Part shown: one piece after another, positions 10,022 through 21,566 of the stretch
Position numbering within the stretch: position 1 is the stretch's first letter
How the letters are laid out: each line of letters opens with the position of its first letter
NCBI GenBank assembly: GCA_963920575.1
Contig: OY986967.1
Coordinates: 23,949,648-24,013,647, forward strand
Length of the DNA stretch: 64,000 bases
Source of the DNA: Narthecium ossifragum
Lineage: Eukaryota; Streptophyta; Magnoliopsida; Dioscoreales; Nartheciaceae
Direction of reading: 5' to 3'
Notes under the pieces: generated by a model
Database searches by the model: none
Told to the model about the DNA's origin: nothing
Seen by the model: only the letters and a program-made list of their open reading frames with translations
Program-made: the position numbers and the translations under genes

Positions 10022-11903
10022 TTAGACACTGAATTTCACTCCCTCGTCGTCTGTTGAACTCCCCTTGAAAATGGCCACCTTCCCTTTCTGCTCCAGTAAT
10101 TTCAGGGCACGTATCAGCACAGTGCGATCTATCCCGGCAAGGTCTTCCATGGGGCAAAAAAAAAAGAAACAGTCATAACAAGAGAAACAATGAACGTAAT
10201 TATTTTTTGCAGAACAACAGCTTTTTTTTACAGTTGATCAAAAATTAAATTTGATATTACAATCTTTGAGCATCATAAAACAAAATAAAGAACCATCAAG
10301 TTATCATCTAAATGATGCCAGTTGTATATGTTCATAAATTCAATGTGAAATCAAAACCACTAAATCATGTAATTTTCACACCAGCTTCACAAGGTATTAG
10401 AAAGGTGATTTAGGTCAACACACCAACAACGGCTAAGAAACTTATCATAAAAGCAAAAGCAAGGAACAAATGTGAGCATACCAGTTCCACGAGTCTCAAT
10501 TCCTGAGCGCATATCCTCAACAGTCATAATGTTATCTTCCAAACCATTCTCTTTCACCTGATCAACTTGCAAAAGAAAAGAACCAATGAGATATGATGAA
10601 ATAACCACCACATTATCATATATGTATTCAAGTTGGAGAATGCTCACAAAACTTATAATATAATCAGCCCAGTCTTGAATTCTAAGCCAGAGAATAAGGC
10701 ATTTTCTATGTCCTTTGTCCATCCATTCTGCACGGCCTACGTCAAATGAAGAGAGTGTCAAGTAACCATCAATCCATTGCAATTTGCTCAAATATAGACA
10801 CGAAAAATTTACTCCACACGAGCATTTGTGTCGAACCTTCATTAACCAATGTTGCAAGAAATACCTCCCTCGCCTCATGACTAAGTGATCCTGCGCTTCC
10901 CAAAGTAGAAATTTCAGTAAAACCTTTGCGCAAGACCCACATAGTGTGAGAACATGATAATGTGGTACAGTAATTGACATTAACATGAAAAACCTAGATT
11001 TAGACACTATTCAAAGCATCAGAACTATAGATTTCTGGTTTACACGTCGGAGGATAATAATAAGAAATTCAGAACGTGTTGACTATGGGAAGAATCCAAT
11101 ATATTGTTCACCACAGATGACGAAAATCAAGTTAGAGGATGGCTTACTTTCAATGACTGGATTGGAAAACAGGGGGAATTCTTCTTCAAGTCCAATTACA
11201 AAGATCTTCTGACTTTTGCAATAATCAAGTATTAACTCTTTCCAAAGTTGCACTTGTTTTTCACGTGTTTCTCTTACTGGCTGCAAACTAGGAATAGATG
11301 ACACTAATTAAAATTCGTAGATATGTGGAAACCTATTTGAAAATGGCAGGAGAAATAAGAGCAGAAACCTGAGTGAGAGCATGGATAAAAATAGAGATAA
11401 ATCGCAGAAACAGCTGTTATAAGTTTACAGCAAGCATAAGGACACCTTAAGAGAGCACTCTTGCTGCTATTATTTGTCACTTTTTAGGTAGCCCTTATAA
11501 ATTTCATGCTACTTGAATGTACCTAAACATTGGAACAACCCAGGGCTAATGTCACAAAATACCAGTGTTATGACTCAGTTACGTCTCTAAGTGAGTACAA
11601 GGGATGTCCGACCATCTCTTCATAACTTCCACCAAAAAGAAACAGAAATTGGTTATAGTGCACAAAGAATATCACGAATAGGAAACAAAGAATAATTTAC
11701 ATTTTTAGCTATTTAATACCAAATCTGCAGTTTGTGACCTTTCTCTGCTCACTATCTTAGAGAAAAAGTACAAACTTTATTGACAATAAAGTTTAAACAA
11801 GTTGAATATGAATAAGTAAAGTGTGGAGGAATCAAAAATATTACGTGAAGTAGGGTGGATAGTTGAAAAACTGGGGTAGCTTAAAATCCCCTAATCTCTG
11901 CAT
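10022..11903 (-). CDS. VPS25: Vacuolar protein sorting-associated protein 25 (ESCRT-II subunit), six exons
   Basis: VPS25 is the ESCRT-II subunit (two copies per complex with VPS22 and VPS36) that recruits ESCRT-III at endosomes for sorting ubiquitinated membrane cargo into multivesicular bodies. The coding exons, in gene order, are 11903-11845, 11287-11148, 10890-10837, 10736-10648, 10557-10482 and 10143-10022. All have GT donors and AG acceptors on the minus strand, and reading phase is kept at each joint. They total 540 nt, giving 179 residues, which equals the usual plant length. Recognisable stretches are MQRLGDFKLPQFFNYPPYF (start), QLWKELILDYCKSQ, FPLFSNPVIE, RAEWMDKGHRKCLILW, QDWADYI, LIRALKLLEQKGK and DDEGVKFSV (end), covering both winged-helix domains. 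The start is supported by the conserved PPYF N-terminus. Exon 1 sits alone, 557 bp from exon 2, between arms of an inverted repeat. Confidence 0.95.
11455..11720. repeat. Left arm of imperfect inverted repeat, in VPS25 intron 1
   Basis: This arm is the diverged reverse complement of 12105-12362. Shared landmarks are CTTGCTGCTATTATTTGTCA, the phrase for AGGGCTAATGTCA, and TAGTGCACAAAGAAT. The arms are about 260 bp each, separated by about 385 bp that hold VPS25 exon 1. It could be two copies of one MITE in opposite orientation. Confidence 0.8.
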
Positions 11904-12104
11904 CTTTAGTGATTTTCCAGTAAAATGTTGCAATTCACCTCACCCCTGCAATCAAAACATTGTTGTTAAAGGCTTTTCCCCGAACTAACATATTGGAATT
12001 TATAGACTGGTTTCGTGCACTTAATGTTTCTAGAGAATGTTACTTTAGAATGTTTTAATGTTTCGTGCAGTCATAACATTGCCATGGAAACTGCAGATTG
12101 GAAT

Positions 12105-12362
12105 TAAATAGCTAAGAATGAAAATTGTTGTTCGTTTCCTATTCGCAGTATTCTTTGTGCACTATAATTAAATTTGTGTTTCTTTTATGGGAAATTATGA
12201 AGAGGTGGTCTTACATCCCTTATACTCACTTAGAGACATAGCTGTGTCATAACATTGATATTTTATGACATTAGCCCTAGGTTGTTTTAATTTTAGGTGC
12301 ATTAAAGTAGCCTGAAATTTATAAAGGCTACCTAAATAGTGACAAATAATAGCAGCAAGAGA
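12105..12362. repeat. Right arm of imperfect inverted repeat, upstream of VPS25 exon 1
   Basis: It matches 11455-11720 in inverse orientation. It lies 200-460 bp upstream of the VPS25 start codon, so it probably falls in the promoter or 5' leader. Confidence 0.8.
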
Positions 12363-12439
12363 AACATTAATTGATAAAATACATAAGGTTTGAAGTTCTA
12401 GTTTTGCTAGAGAAACATTAAGTGCATGAAATCAGGTAT

Positions 12440-13020
12440 AGTACTTAAATATTTAGCTATAGCAAGCATGAGCATGGTAAGACTCATGGATTTCCATGCC
12501 GGTCTGGCACTGCGGCACGAACCGTGCCAGGGGGTTAGCGGCATCGAACCCCCCACCCCCTACCGTGCCAAGAAGAAGAAGAAGAAGTAGGAGTAGAAGT
12601 AGAAGGAGGAGGAGGAGGAAGAAAAACAAGAATCACACGGGAGTGTGCCGGTCCGGCACGTACCGTGCCAGCAGGCGTGCCACCGGGACGGCAATCCATG
12701 GTAAAAATCAAATCAGACATAATGAGGATCAAATCAGGTATAGCACAACATAATAAAATCAGATTAAGGTCAATATACATGCAAAACAACTGAAAGCAAT
12801 AGCTTCAAATAGGGGGGATCAGCCATGGATTTTTGTGCCGGTCCGACACCGTGCATGCCGGCCGGTACGTACAGTGCCACGGGGTTAGCGGCATCGAAAC
12901 CCCCGTACCGTGTCAAGAAGAAGAAGGAGGGAGAAAAAGGAGAATTGCTGCCAGCAGGCTGCCGTGTGCCACCCGAACAGCAATCCTTGGGATCAGCTAT
13001 AGCAAGCATGAGCATGAAAA
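12440..13020. repeat. Two tandem copies of a GC-rich unit with GTGCCGG/CCGGCAC palindromes
   Basis: Copy one (about 12440-12680) and copy two (about 12810-13020) share TAGCTATAGCAAGCATGAGC, GGGGTTAGCGGCATCGAA, an AAGAAGAAG tract and a TGCCGG-type palindrome at each end. The copies are about 340 bp apart. It is probably a non-autonomous repeat. No coding sequence is seen. The rest of 13020-13384 holds nothing recognisable. Confidence 0.65.
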
Positions 13021-13384
13021 TACAAGCATAAGCATAACGAAATTAAAGCTTCAATTGAATCAGTCATGTACAATAATTTCATCACATGTAACAGAGCAGA
13101 AGACATATCTGTGCAAAAAATAATCCCAAATCGAAGCATCATAGAACAAGACAATGCTGCCATAAAACAAGCCAAATGATAAACACATATCGAAGTTTTA
13201 ACAAAGGAAATCAGCATCTCATATGATTAAGAAACTACATCTCATAAAAATTCAAATGCAAAGCACAGCAGGCAGAAGAAACAAGAGAACAGGGGATTAG
13301 ACAAAGCCCAATGCATAAGAACATAAAAATGGCATTCTCGTTACAAAGAGGGCGAAAGAAATCAGAGTAGGGGATCAGCTACAT

Positions 13385-13584
13385 NNNNNNNNNNNNNNNN
13401 NNNNNNNNNNNNNNNNNNNNNNNNNNNNNNNNNNNNNNNNNNNNNNNNNNNNNNNNNNNNNNNNNNNNNNNNNNNNNNNNNNNNNNNNNNNNNNNNNNNN
13501 NNNNNNNNNNNNNNNNNNNNNNNNNNNNNNNNNNNNNNNNNNNNNNNNNNNNNNNNNNNNNNNNNNNNNNNNNNNNNNNNNNNN
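13385..13584. other. Assembly gap (200 N)
   Basis: Exactly 200 N, which suggests a gap of estimated or default size. Frames crossing it are meaningless. Confidence 1.
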
Positions 13585-13859
13585 AAACCGAACAACACCC
13601 ACCGCAAGACTTTAGGAGCCACTGGTTTTGACCGATCGAGGTGCCTCCCTTGCTCGATTGCAAATCGATTGCAAATGCACAAACCATTGAATAGTTCGCG
13701 AGTTAGCAATTTCAATTCGATTGAGATCCAATTGTCGATCGATCGATGGCATACTCATTGCTGAAAATACAGCAAATCAAGTTTCGTTTTGCATGCCAAA
13801 GCGCAAACTGCTCATCTAGAAATTGTGAGTTCCTGGGAATGGGTCTAGCTACTTTAAAC

Positions 13860-14637
13860 ACAAGTGTGACTGTTTGAGGGCCCAAGTGGATGATTTCTCT
13901 CTACATGAGGATACTATTAGGAATTTCGGCGGAGATCACACCACGATGGGAGAGAGCACCAAAATAGAACTAGAAGGAGATACACCAAAATTTAACGTGA
14001 AAAACCTCCCGGCAAATCACCGCGAAGGAAAAATCACAGGAAAGAAAAAATTCACTATATGTGAAAGATTTACAAGCACTCGATCACTCAACTCTCACAA
14101 TAGATCCACTCTTGTCTCTCCTCTCTACAGAGAACTTCTCTGCCTGCGGCTTCTCTCAGCCGCCGTACACACCTTACCTCACAAGGCCGCCATACACACA
14201 TATATATATATGCGTGCCACTAAAGCTTCATTAAACCCTAGGCTTAATGCTAATCGTTGATCCAACGCTCAGCTATCATAGCCGTTCCTTGATTGAGCGA
14301 GATCAACTCCCGCCGTTGATCACGCGTCCTTCACATGAGAACTCACGCCGTCGGATGGAACTTCAGATCACGCGCTCTTCTACAAAAGCTCACGCCAAGA
14401 GATCAAGCCCAAGCCTTGATATGCCAAGTCACATCAAACATTAAATTGCTAAGCCTTGACATCTCTAGCATTAAATGCAACCCTTGCATTTAATGTCAAC
14501 TAGCCCTACTTGGCATATCTCGCCACTGAGAGCTCCATCACGCGGACGCATGATCACCGCCTCCCCCGATCGGTCGGGAACGACACCTATCTTCTCTTTC
14601 TTCTTCTTCGCTTCATGGGAGCGACAAAATCCCAACA
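13860..14637 (-). mobile_element. Probable LTR fragment (Ty1/copia-like), minus strand
   Basis: Read on the minus strand it would start TGTTGGGATTTTGTCGC at 14637. It contains the leader-like phrase ACGTTAAA/CCTCCC (seen as TTTAACGTGAAAAACCTCCC at about 13991) common near the end of copia LTRs. I could not fix the other end or a target-site duplication. It has no coding sequence. 13585-13860 holds no gene, only a GATCGATC motif at 13737. Confidence 0.4.
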
Positions 14638-15231
14638 GATACGAACCCATTTACCTCTGGCTTCAATTTTTATCTAAATTTCAATTTTTGACTATTAAAA
14701 TAAGATTTATATGATAATTTTATTACATTTATGTCATCAAATGATGAAGGGAAATCTAAAATCTTCCGAATTATATTAGGTGATTTTTATCATTGGTGTA
14801 AAAAATACTATGATTCAGGTTTGAAGAATCAACGGTGTTCTCCAGGATTTTTACCACTTTCTTCACTACTATGATTTTTGGTGGTATTCTTTTGGACTTT
14901 GATGCGTTTGGGCTTTTTCATACTTTCGTGACAAGTCTTGGATTCCTCTAGGAAGAAAACATAATTCCAAGGACCCTCTCATATTATGGACTATCTTGCA
15001 AATTTCTGTAAGTTTAGGTTTTTCTGCAAAGGTGGACGTAAATATCTTCCTATACTGATCAACAGTCTCTTATAATACTGGCCACACATGACACATCTAT
15101 CTCCGTCCCGCGCGACTTGTCTTTTCTCAGAAGTCTCTTCTTAATCACTAGCAACAAATCAGTGCTCTTCTTCTTAATCACTAGCAACAATGCCACTGTC
15201 TCTTGAACACTCCTCTCATCTTCTTCCCTTC

Positions 15232-15253
15232 TCTCTCTCTCTCTCTCTCTCTC
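15232..15253. repeat. CT microsatellite
   Basis: About eleven CT units, 570 bp upstream of the NLR start codon. Just before it, at about 15141 and 15172, the phrase TCTTAATCACTAGCAACAA is duplicated. Confidence 0.85.
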
Positions 15254-15821
15254 TAATCAGTAGATTCATTCACCTCTTGATGCGTGTTTCCATCTCTGTC
15301 TGCACTGATTTCATGGCTAAATGTTCGTTCAGTCTGCTCCGTCGGTAAGTGGGTGAACTCTCGATATGGGTTTGTGTCACAGACATTTATATAACTAGAT
15401 TCAATGATATGGAATCTGGAGAAGATTAGATGGGATTGTTTAGATGCATAGATTTGATTTCCATGCTTGTTTTTGTACCTTGTATTTCTCTTAAACTTGT
15501 TTGGTACATTGACTTGATCCAAAAACTATGGGACAATATATCTCATGCATGCTTTTTATGGCATTTATCAAATTTATTGTTTGGTTGACATCATTTATAT
15601 ATACATGTGTTCAGATCAATTAGATCCGATAAGTAAGATTTTACCCATTTATTTTCGCCAGAGATTCAACTGAAAATAACTGCTCTGCTCTGTTATCATA
15701 TGCTTCAGGAAGTGCTGAAGTTTCGGGATTTATAGTTGAGAGCAGAACACAAGAGAGACACACAAATCCAATTGTTCTTATTGCTTCCAAGTATAATTAA
15801 TTTCCAGAAGCAGTAGAAAAT

Positions 15822-18643
15822 ATGGCTGAAGCTGCAATCCTTTTGGCAGTTGGGAAGATTGGGGTGGCCTTGGGCGATAAAGCGATGAATTTGTGTTGCA
15901 CTATGCTTGCAGAAAAATTGCTATTGTTGACTGACCTTACTTCAGCTATGGATCGATTAAGGGTGGGCTTATTGGGATTGCAAGTTTATATAAGTCAAAT
16001 TGATGAGCAAAGAAACGACAAGGCTCAGCTTGAAGCTTTGTTAAAGGAAGTAAGAAGGTTAGCATATGCTGTGGAGGACATCATTGATGAGTATCTGTAC
16101 CTCATTGGTGAGCAACGTGGAAGCGGATTCTCCGGATTTCTCAAGAATACCATACAAGGGTTTGGAAATATTATTGCTCTGTATGGCATTGCTGATCAGA
16201 TAAAAAAAAAGAAGCCCAAATCAAAGCTGTTACACAAATAAAGGATCAATGGATTACGACAACTAAAGATGGGGGTGGTACAAGTTCAATGGATACAGTT
16301 GAAATATGTCAGCGCGTCGCTATTTCATCTCGTTTTATAGAGGATGATCAACTGGTAGGAATTGAGCAAAGTAGATCTGTACTGGTTGAATGGTTGAAAC
16401 CTGCAGAACCTGATAGAGCCATCATTGTTAGTGTCCGGGGTATGGGAGGATCAGGAAAAACAACTCTTGTCAATAATGTATATGAAAAGGAAAAGAAGAA
16501 TTTCGACTGCAGTGCATGGATCTCCGTCTCGCAGACTTATAAACCAGATGTCCTCCTAAGATCTATGATACCGGAGTTATGTGATAATGCACAGCCACTA
16601 CCTAAAGATATTGACAACATGGATCATCGAAAATTGGTGGAGACAATCAGAGGACTTCTTGAACAGAAAAGGTACCTAATTGCAATGGACGACGTTTGGG
16701 AGAGGAAAGCATTTTATGACATTCAAAATGCTTTTGTTAGCGATCACCGTGGAAGCAGAATAGTTATCACAACCAGGGAGAATGAAGTAGCCTCGCTTGC
16801 CGATGAAATGCACAGATATGAAATCAAGACTTTACAAGAAGACAAAGCTTCTGAACTGTTCTGGAAGAAGGTTTCACAGAATGACGCTAACAAGGTCCCT
16901 CCTAAAGAGCTAGAGAAAATGGGGAAAGATATTGTTCGCAAATGTGGAGGTTTGCCGCTAGCTATAGCCTCCATTGGCAGTCTGTTGTCCATGATAGAGA
17001 AAAAAGAATTGACATGGAAAAGGGTTTATGATCAGCTTAACTGGTATATAGATAACAATGCAGAGCTTGGTAACTTGAAAAGCATTTTGAATGCCAGCTA
17101 TTATCGAATGCCAAGATATCTCCAGAACTGCTTCTTATATTGCGGCATGTTTCCAGAAGATTATATGATCGGCAGGAAGAAAGTGATCAGACTATGGGTA
17201 GCAGAGGGCTTTATTGAGGCAAGAGGAAGGAGCACTTTGGAGGATACGGCGGAGGACTATCTCAACGAGCTCGTAAATAGGTGCATGCTTCAAGTTGTAA
17301 AGAGGAATAGGTTCGGCCGTGTAAAGGGCTTCCGGATGCACGATGTCGTGCGAGAGCTAGCAATATCAATCTCATCAAAAGAAAGCTTCGGTGCAATATG
17401 TGATCAAGATCCGCCGGTAGCGGTGAGCCCGAGTCATGATGAACCTCGTCGCTTGTCTTTGGTTGGATGCCGTGATATCACCCAGTGGAGAAGCACAAAC
17501 TTGACACGACTTCGTTCCGTTTTGGTGTTTGATGAGGGCTCGCCATCATTCATCTCTTCGTTAAACCCACTCATGTCCAATTCGAGATATTTATCTGTCC
17601 TTGATCTACAAGGAGTTCCTATTGAGACTATACCAAATGAAATATGTTCTTTGTTCAACTTACATTACTTAGGTTTGAGGAAGACAAAGGTAAGAGAGCT
17701 GCCCAAGTCCATAGGAAAGCTGCACAATTTACAGACGCTGGACCTTTATCGAAGCAAAATAGAGAAATTGCCAGATGGAGTAGTGAAGCTGAGGAAGCTG
17801 CGACACTTGTCTGCAGAAAAAGATTATGATTTTTGGGATGCTGCTCATATTCATAATAAGAATCTTGGAGTACCAGCTCCCAGTGGACTATGGGATTTAG
17901 GAAACTTACAGACACTTAAAGCCGTCAAAGCAAGCGATGCATTAGTCAGACAATTAGGGAGCTTAAGCCAAATGAGAAGCTTTGGGATATGGAAAGTGGG
18001 AGAAAAACATTGCGCCGACCTATGGTCCTCCATTTCGAATATGCCATTCTTGTCACGGTTGTCTGTTTATGCATGTGATGAGGAAGAGTTACTGAGGTTG
18101 GAAGGTCTGAGTCGGCCGATGCAACACCTACAAAAGCTTGATTTGGGAGGAAAGCTGGAGGGCGGTGTAGGGGTGTCACACTTCCTCCTTGCACTTGGAG
18201 ACAACCTCAAGATTTTATCGCTTTCTTTCTCTAAGTTGACAATAGATCCACTTCAATTCCTCTCTCATTTGCCCAACCTGGTGGAGCTATATCTCATAGA
18301 AGATTCCTACGTGGGGCAGCAGCTATGCTTTTGCACAGGTTGGTTTCCAAAGCTCAAAGTGCTTATTATAAAAAATATTCGCAGACTTAGTTGCCTTAAA
18401 ATAGTGGAAGGCGCGATGGTAAACCTTGAAAAAATGTACTTACTCCAACTGCCAGAGATGGTGGCAGTGCCACCAGGCATCCAGTTTCTCCAATCCCTCC
18501 AACAGCTGGACTTTGTGGATCCACACCCAGAATTGCTTCGGGACTTGGAAGAAGGTGATGGCAAAAATGTGGTTCAAAATATCATAACTATGTACGTTGG
18601 TTACTTGATAGAAGATCGAGTAAAGTGGGAACGCATGCGGTAG
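15822..18643 (+). CDS. CC-NB-ARC-LRR disease resistance protein (RPM1-like), one frameshift
   Basis: NLRs are cytoplasmic or membrane-associated immune receptors that switch on nucleotide exchange. The first frame (15822-16241) encodes an Rx-type coiled coil with the EDVID-like motif VEDIIDEY. The second frame (16289-18643, readable back to the A run at 16202-16210) encodes the rest. Counting from the Met at 16289: P-loop GMGGSGKTTL (51-60), RNBS-A FDCSAWISVS (72-81), kinase 2 YLIAMDDVW (129-137, Ala-Met where Leu-Val is usual), RNBS-B GSRIVITTR, GLPLA (221-225), RNBS-D CFLYCGMFPED (281-291), MHD motif MHDVV (350-354), then about 12 leucine-rich repeats to the stop. The two frames join at nine A residues; ten would restore one frame. 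The gene is intronless as read. It is either freshly broken or carries a sequencing error. Confidence 0.93.
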
Positions 18644-18789
18644 CGCTTCTTTCTTAATTACACATTGAACACTAAGAGGTATGTTTTCTCAGGATTACTA
18701 TGTCATATAGTTTTAGCATAATCCTATATTATCAAGGTCAAACCAGGTTTTGTATTTCTGCAATCACTCACAAGACTCATTAATGTTCT

Positions 18790-19060
18790 TGCCAGAGTAG
18801 ATGGGACTGACCCGGGTTTTTTTTTTTTTTTTTTGTCGATAAGTTGGGACTGACATGACATACTTTAGAATTGCAACCAACTAGCTTTTTTTTTAAAAGA
18901 CAATAAGAAATGAGGATCAACTGTGATGATTTTGCATTGATCCTCAATTCCAGATTTTTGATAAAGGGTAAGAAGGACATAGTGCAGGCCTCCTATTCTC
19001 TTAGTATCAATAAGAAATGAGGATCAACTGTGATGATTTTTTATTACAACACTTCTGTTT
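18790..19060. repeat. Poly-T tract and short direct duplication downstream of the NLR
   Basis: A T run lies at 18816-18833. The phrase AATAAGAAATGAGGATCAAC occurs at about 18903 and again at about 19010, so a roughly 107-bp segment boundary has been duplicated. No gene is seen in 18644-19438. Confidence 0.6.
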
Positions 19061-19454
19061 CTTCTTCATCAAGCAATTTCGTCCGTTTTATCTCTCCAGC
19101 CAAACACTAAACCAAGAGTAAAGATAACTCTGAACTTAATTCTGTTATAGCTCCTTTCTTTTTATTCGTGTGCTATTCTGCAACTTAATGAACTTTACGA
19201 ATAGTATTACTATATTGCGCCTCAACAAGGAGGTCAGTATGTGTTGTTTATACCAGAACAATTAATGGTCTGATAGTTCAAGTGAGAAATTGAGGTTCTT
19301 TGATCATTCTTTTTCGACCATTGATCTTAGATAAAGCTAGGTATAACAAGCAAATCATTTCTTAAGATTACTGTAGACATTCTTTGCCAGCTTTGTTACC
19401 TACCATTATTACAACATTTCAGACTTTGTGATAAACGTATATGTTTTCTGTAGA

Positions 19455-19947
19455 CGCCAAGCTCCATCTGCTTGTATCACCACGCTCGCTTGCCGTCTAG
19501 TAGCAGAGACCATCTGATCCGAAGAACTCCACCCCTTGGCCCGCCAGAACTCCCCTGCAAGTTTCCGAACACGCCATGCCAAGGATTCCGGCGTACAGCA
19601 AGTACCCCTCCAAACAACTTCATTTCTTTCCTTCCAAAGTAACCAAAAACCATATGCAACGATGGCTTTAATCCACCTTTTCGACTTGTTGAGACGGATT
19701 CTAGGAGCACTGTGAACTCCATAAATGGGAGGCAGCCTTATGAACCAGGCATGGAAACTATCCTTAGGAGGATCTGGAGCATAGCTGCATTTCTGGGGGG
19801 TGTTATTTTTAGTTTTATTCCGCGTGATGTAAATGCGGTGGCAGATGATCTTGCCCGGAGGGCTCGGCAGGGCACTGCCGGCCTTGTGTAAGATTGATTA
19901 ATAGTTATATCACTCAGCTTGTGGGCTCAATTTCAGCAAAAAAAAAA
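19455..19947. mobile_element. L1-type LINE insertion with 5' inversion (twin priming)
   Basis: The left part (19455 to about 19735) reads on the minus strand as the linker before RNase H, with motifs YGFWLLWKERNEVVW, ESLAWRVRK and VVIQADGAW. The right part (about 19738-19947) reads on the plus strand as the end of RNase H, LRRIWSIAAFLGG and NAVADDLARRARQ, then stop and poly(A). About 95 residues are missing at the join compared with the LINE at 34654. The whole is bracketed by a 16-bp direct repeat, ATATGTTTTCTGTAGA, at 19439-19454 and 19948-19963. Inversion, small deletion and one pair of target-site duplications are the hallmarks of twin priming. Confidence 0.9.
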
Positions 19948-20018
19948 ATATGTTTTCTGTAGAAAATGAGACGTTTGCATGAACATTATTCTGACTCAAC
20001 TGCAGTTATAATTTTCCA

Positions 20019-20960
20019 TGCAGAGTATCCAAATATTGATTGCGAAGGCTGCCCTCCTCTTTGCAAAAGTTATAAAGGAACCTCTGTCTTGATATGCAGA
20101 GGATCTATTGATTGTTGTGTGTATCAATTCTTAGAATTTGTTTTCTCCATCTATGTACTATTTGACAACAATGTTTGTTCTAAGTTATCCTTGATAGTGT
20201 GTATTTTATTTGGAATACTAAACTACTAGTTTGCAGTCTCTGTATCAATAAAGATGTTTGCAACAGTTGTTCGGCATTTTTCTCAGACTGAGCTATAGGT
20301 AGCCACTACTAGGGAACAAATTTTTATACATATGTAGGCGGGAAGTATTATACCGGAATAATAGTCTTGCAAATGGACTAAAGAGTTCATCCACCCAAAA
20401 GTTTAAATGCTTAGGCCTGTCAATTTATGAAGGTTGTGCATTTGATCTGGTTTTAGTTTTAATCCAAGCTGGTAATCAAAATCTCTCTCAGAATATTTTT
20501 TAAAAAAAGTCTTCCAGATATCCAGCTGATTTACAAGCAGCCACAAGAGATTCTTCACAGACATTACATTACAGGTAATACGCATATCTGTCACAAATTG
20601 ATCTAGATATCCAGCTGATTTACTCAGACTAGCAATATTAGTTAATCTCAGAACTAACTGCTTGATACCTTCAGTGCAACTCGTAAATCAGAGGAAGTGT
20701 AGAATTCTGATTACTCGTTAAATTTTCCAGTATCTTCTAGTATTACAGAGCATAAAGCGCCCACTACTCATCCCCATATGATTTTGTCCCTCATATTTAA
20801 TTGAAAACTTGCATGTCCTCCAAGAACAGGCAGTAGCATGCTTGGCCATTCATGTAAGAAAGCTTGAAAGATCTACCACCTATTTGTTAAGTAGAACAAC
20901 AAGACATTAGGGAAAAAACTACAAGGAGAAAGCTTTTATACATCACAAAATCCTACAACA
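20019..20960. repeat. Tandem duplication, copy 1 (about 1.56-kb spacing)
   Basis: From TTTCCATGCAGAGTAT to GCTCTTCAAGTAAAT (running to about 21045) this matches 21567-23507 in the same orientation. Shared blocks include GGAACAAATTTTTATACATAT, AAAAGTTTAAATGCTTAGGC and CAGCTGATTTACTCAGACTA. An exon-like phrase after TTTCCATGCAG could be read, but I see no convincing gene. Confidence 0.8.
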
Positions 20961-21566
20961 TGCTGCATATATGTCCAACGTGTTAGCACCAGAAGAAACC
21001 AGTTCAACACGAAATTGAGCTCTTCAAGTAAATAATCTAGAAACTTAAATTTCCATACAAAAGCATGCATACTATAAAATAGTTTAATTCAGCTCGAAAG
21101 GATCAACAAGTAGGAAGTGCATAACAAGATATTCCTACCATTACAAGGAGACAATCACAAGCGCAGACAGTTACAGGAACACGAATGGAAATTCCATACT
21201 CACTTTCATGTGAGCTTGTAGCCATATGATCCATAATATTGAGAGAAGGAAACAAGAGGATAACTGGAGAAGGGTAAAGGTGAAGTTAGGGTGGATTGAG
21301 TAATCCCTAGGTAATTCTTAAATCGGTTCAAACCCCAATCACTTCAGTTGCTTTTTTTGGTGATTTTTTGATAAATCCACATTCAACTTTGATGACTCCG
21401 CTGAGGACTTGAATTTTGAGAATTGATTTCAGTTTCACTGCTATTCTAAACTGTAGTTTTGTAATTGAATAAGGATTAATTTGATTGAAGTTTACTGCGC
21501 TTTAATGATACCGTTTTGCGAACGATCAGGGTGGTATAAGTTCAACTTATAAAGTTGTTGTTTCCA

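Noticed and set aside
13362..13715. Minus-strand frames across the N run
   Set aside because: They are open only because N cannot make a stop codon.
19477..19722. Minus-strand frame of 81 codons starting at 19722
   Set aside because: Wrong frame of the LINE. The neighbouring minus-strand frame gives the recognisable LINE linker.
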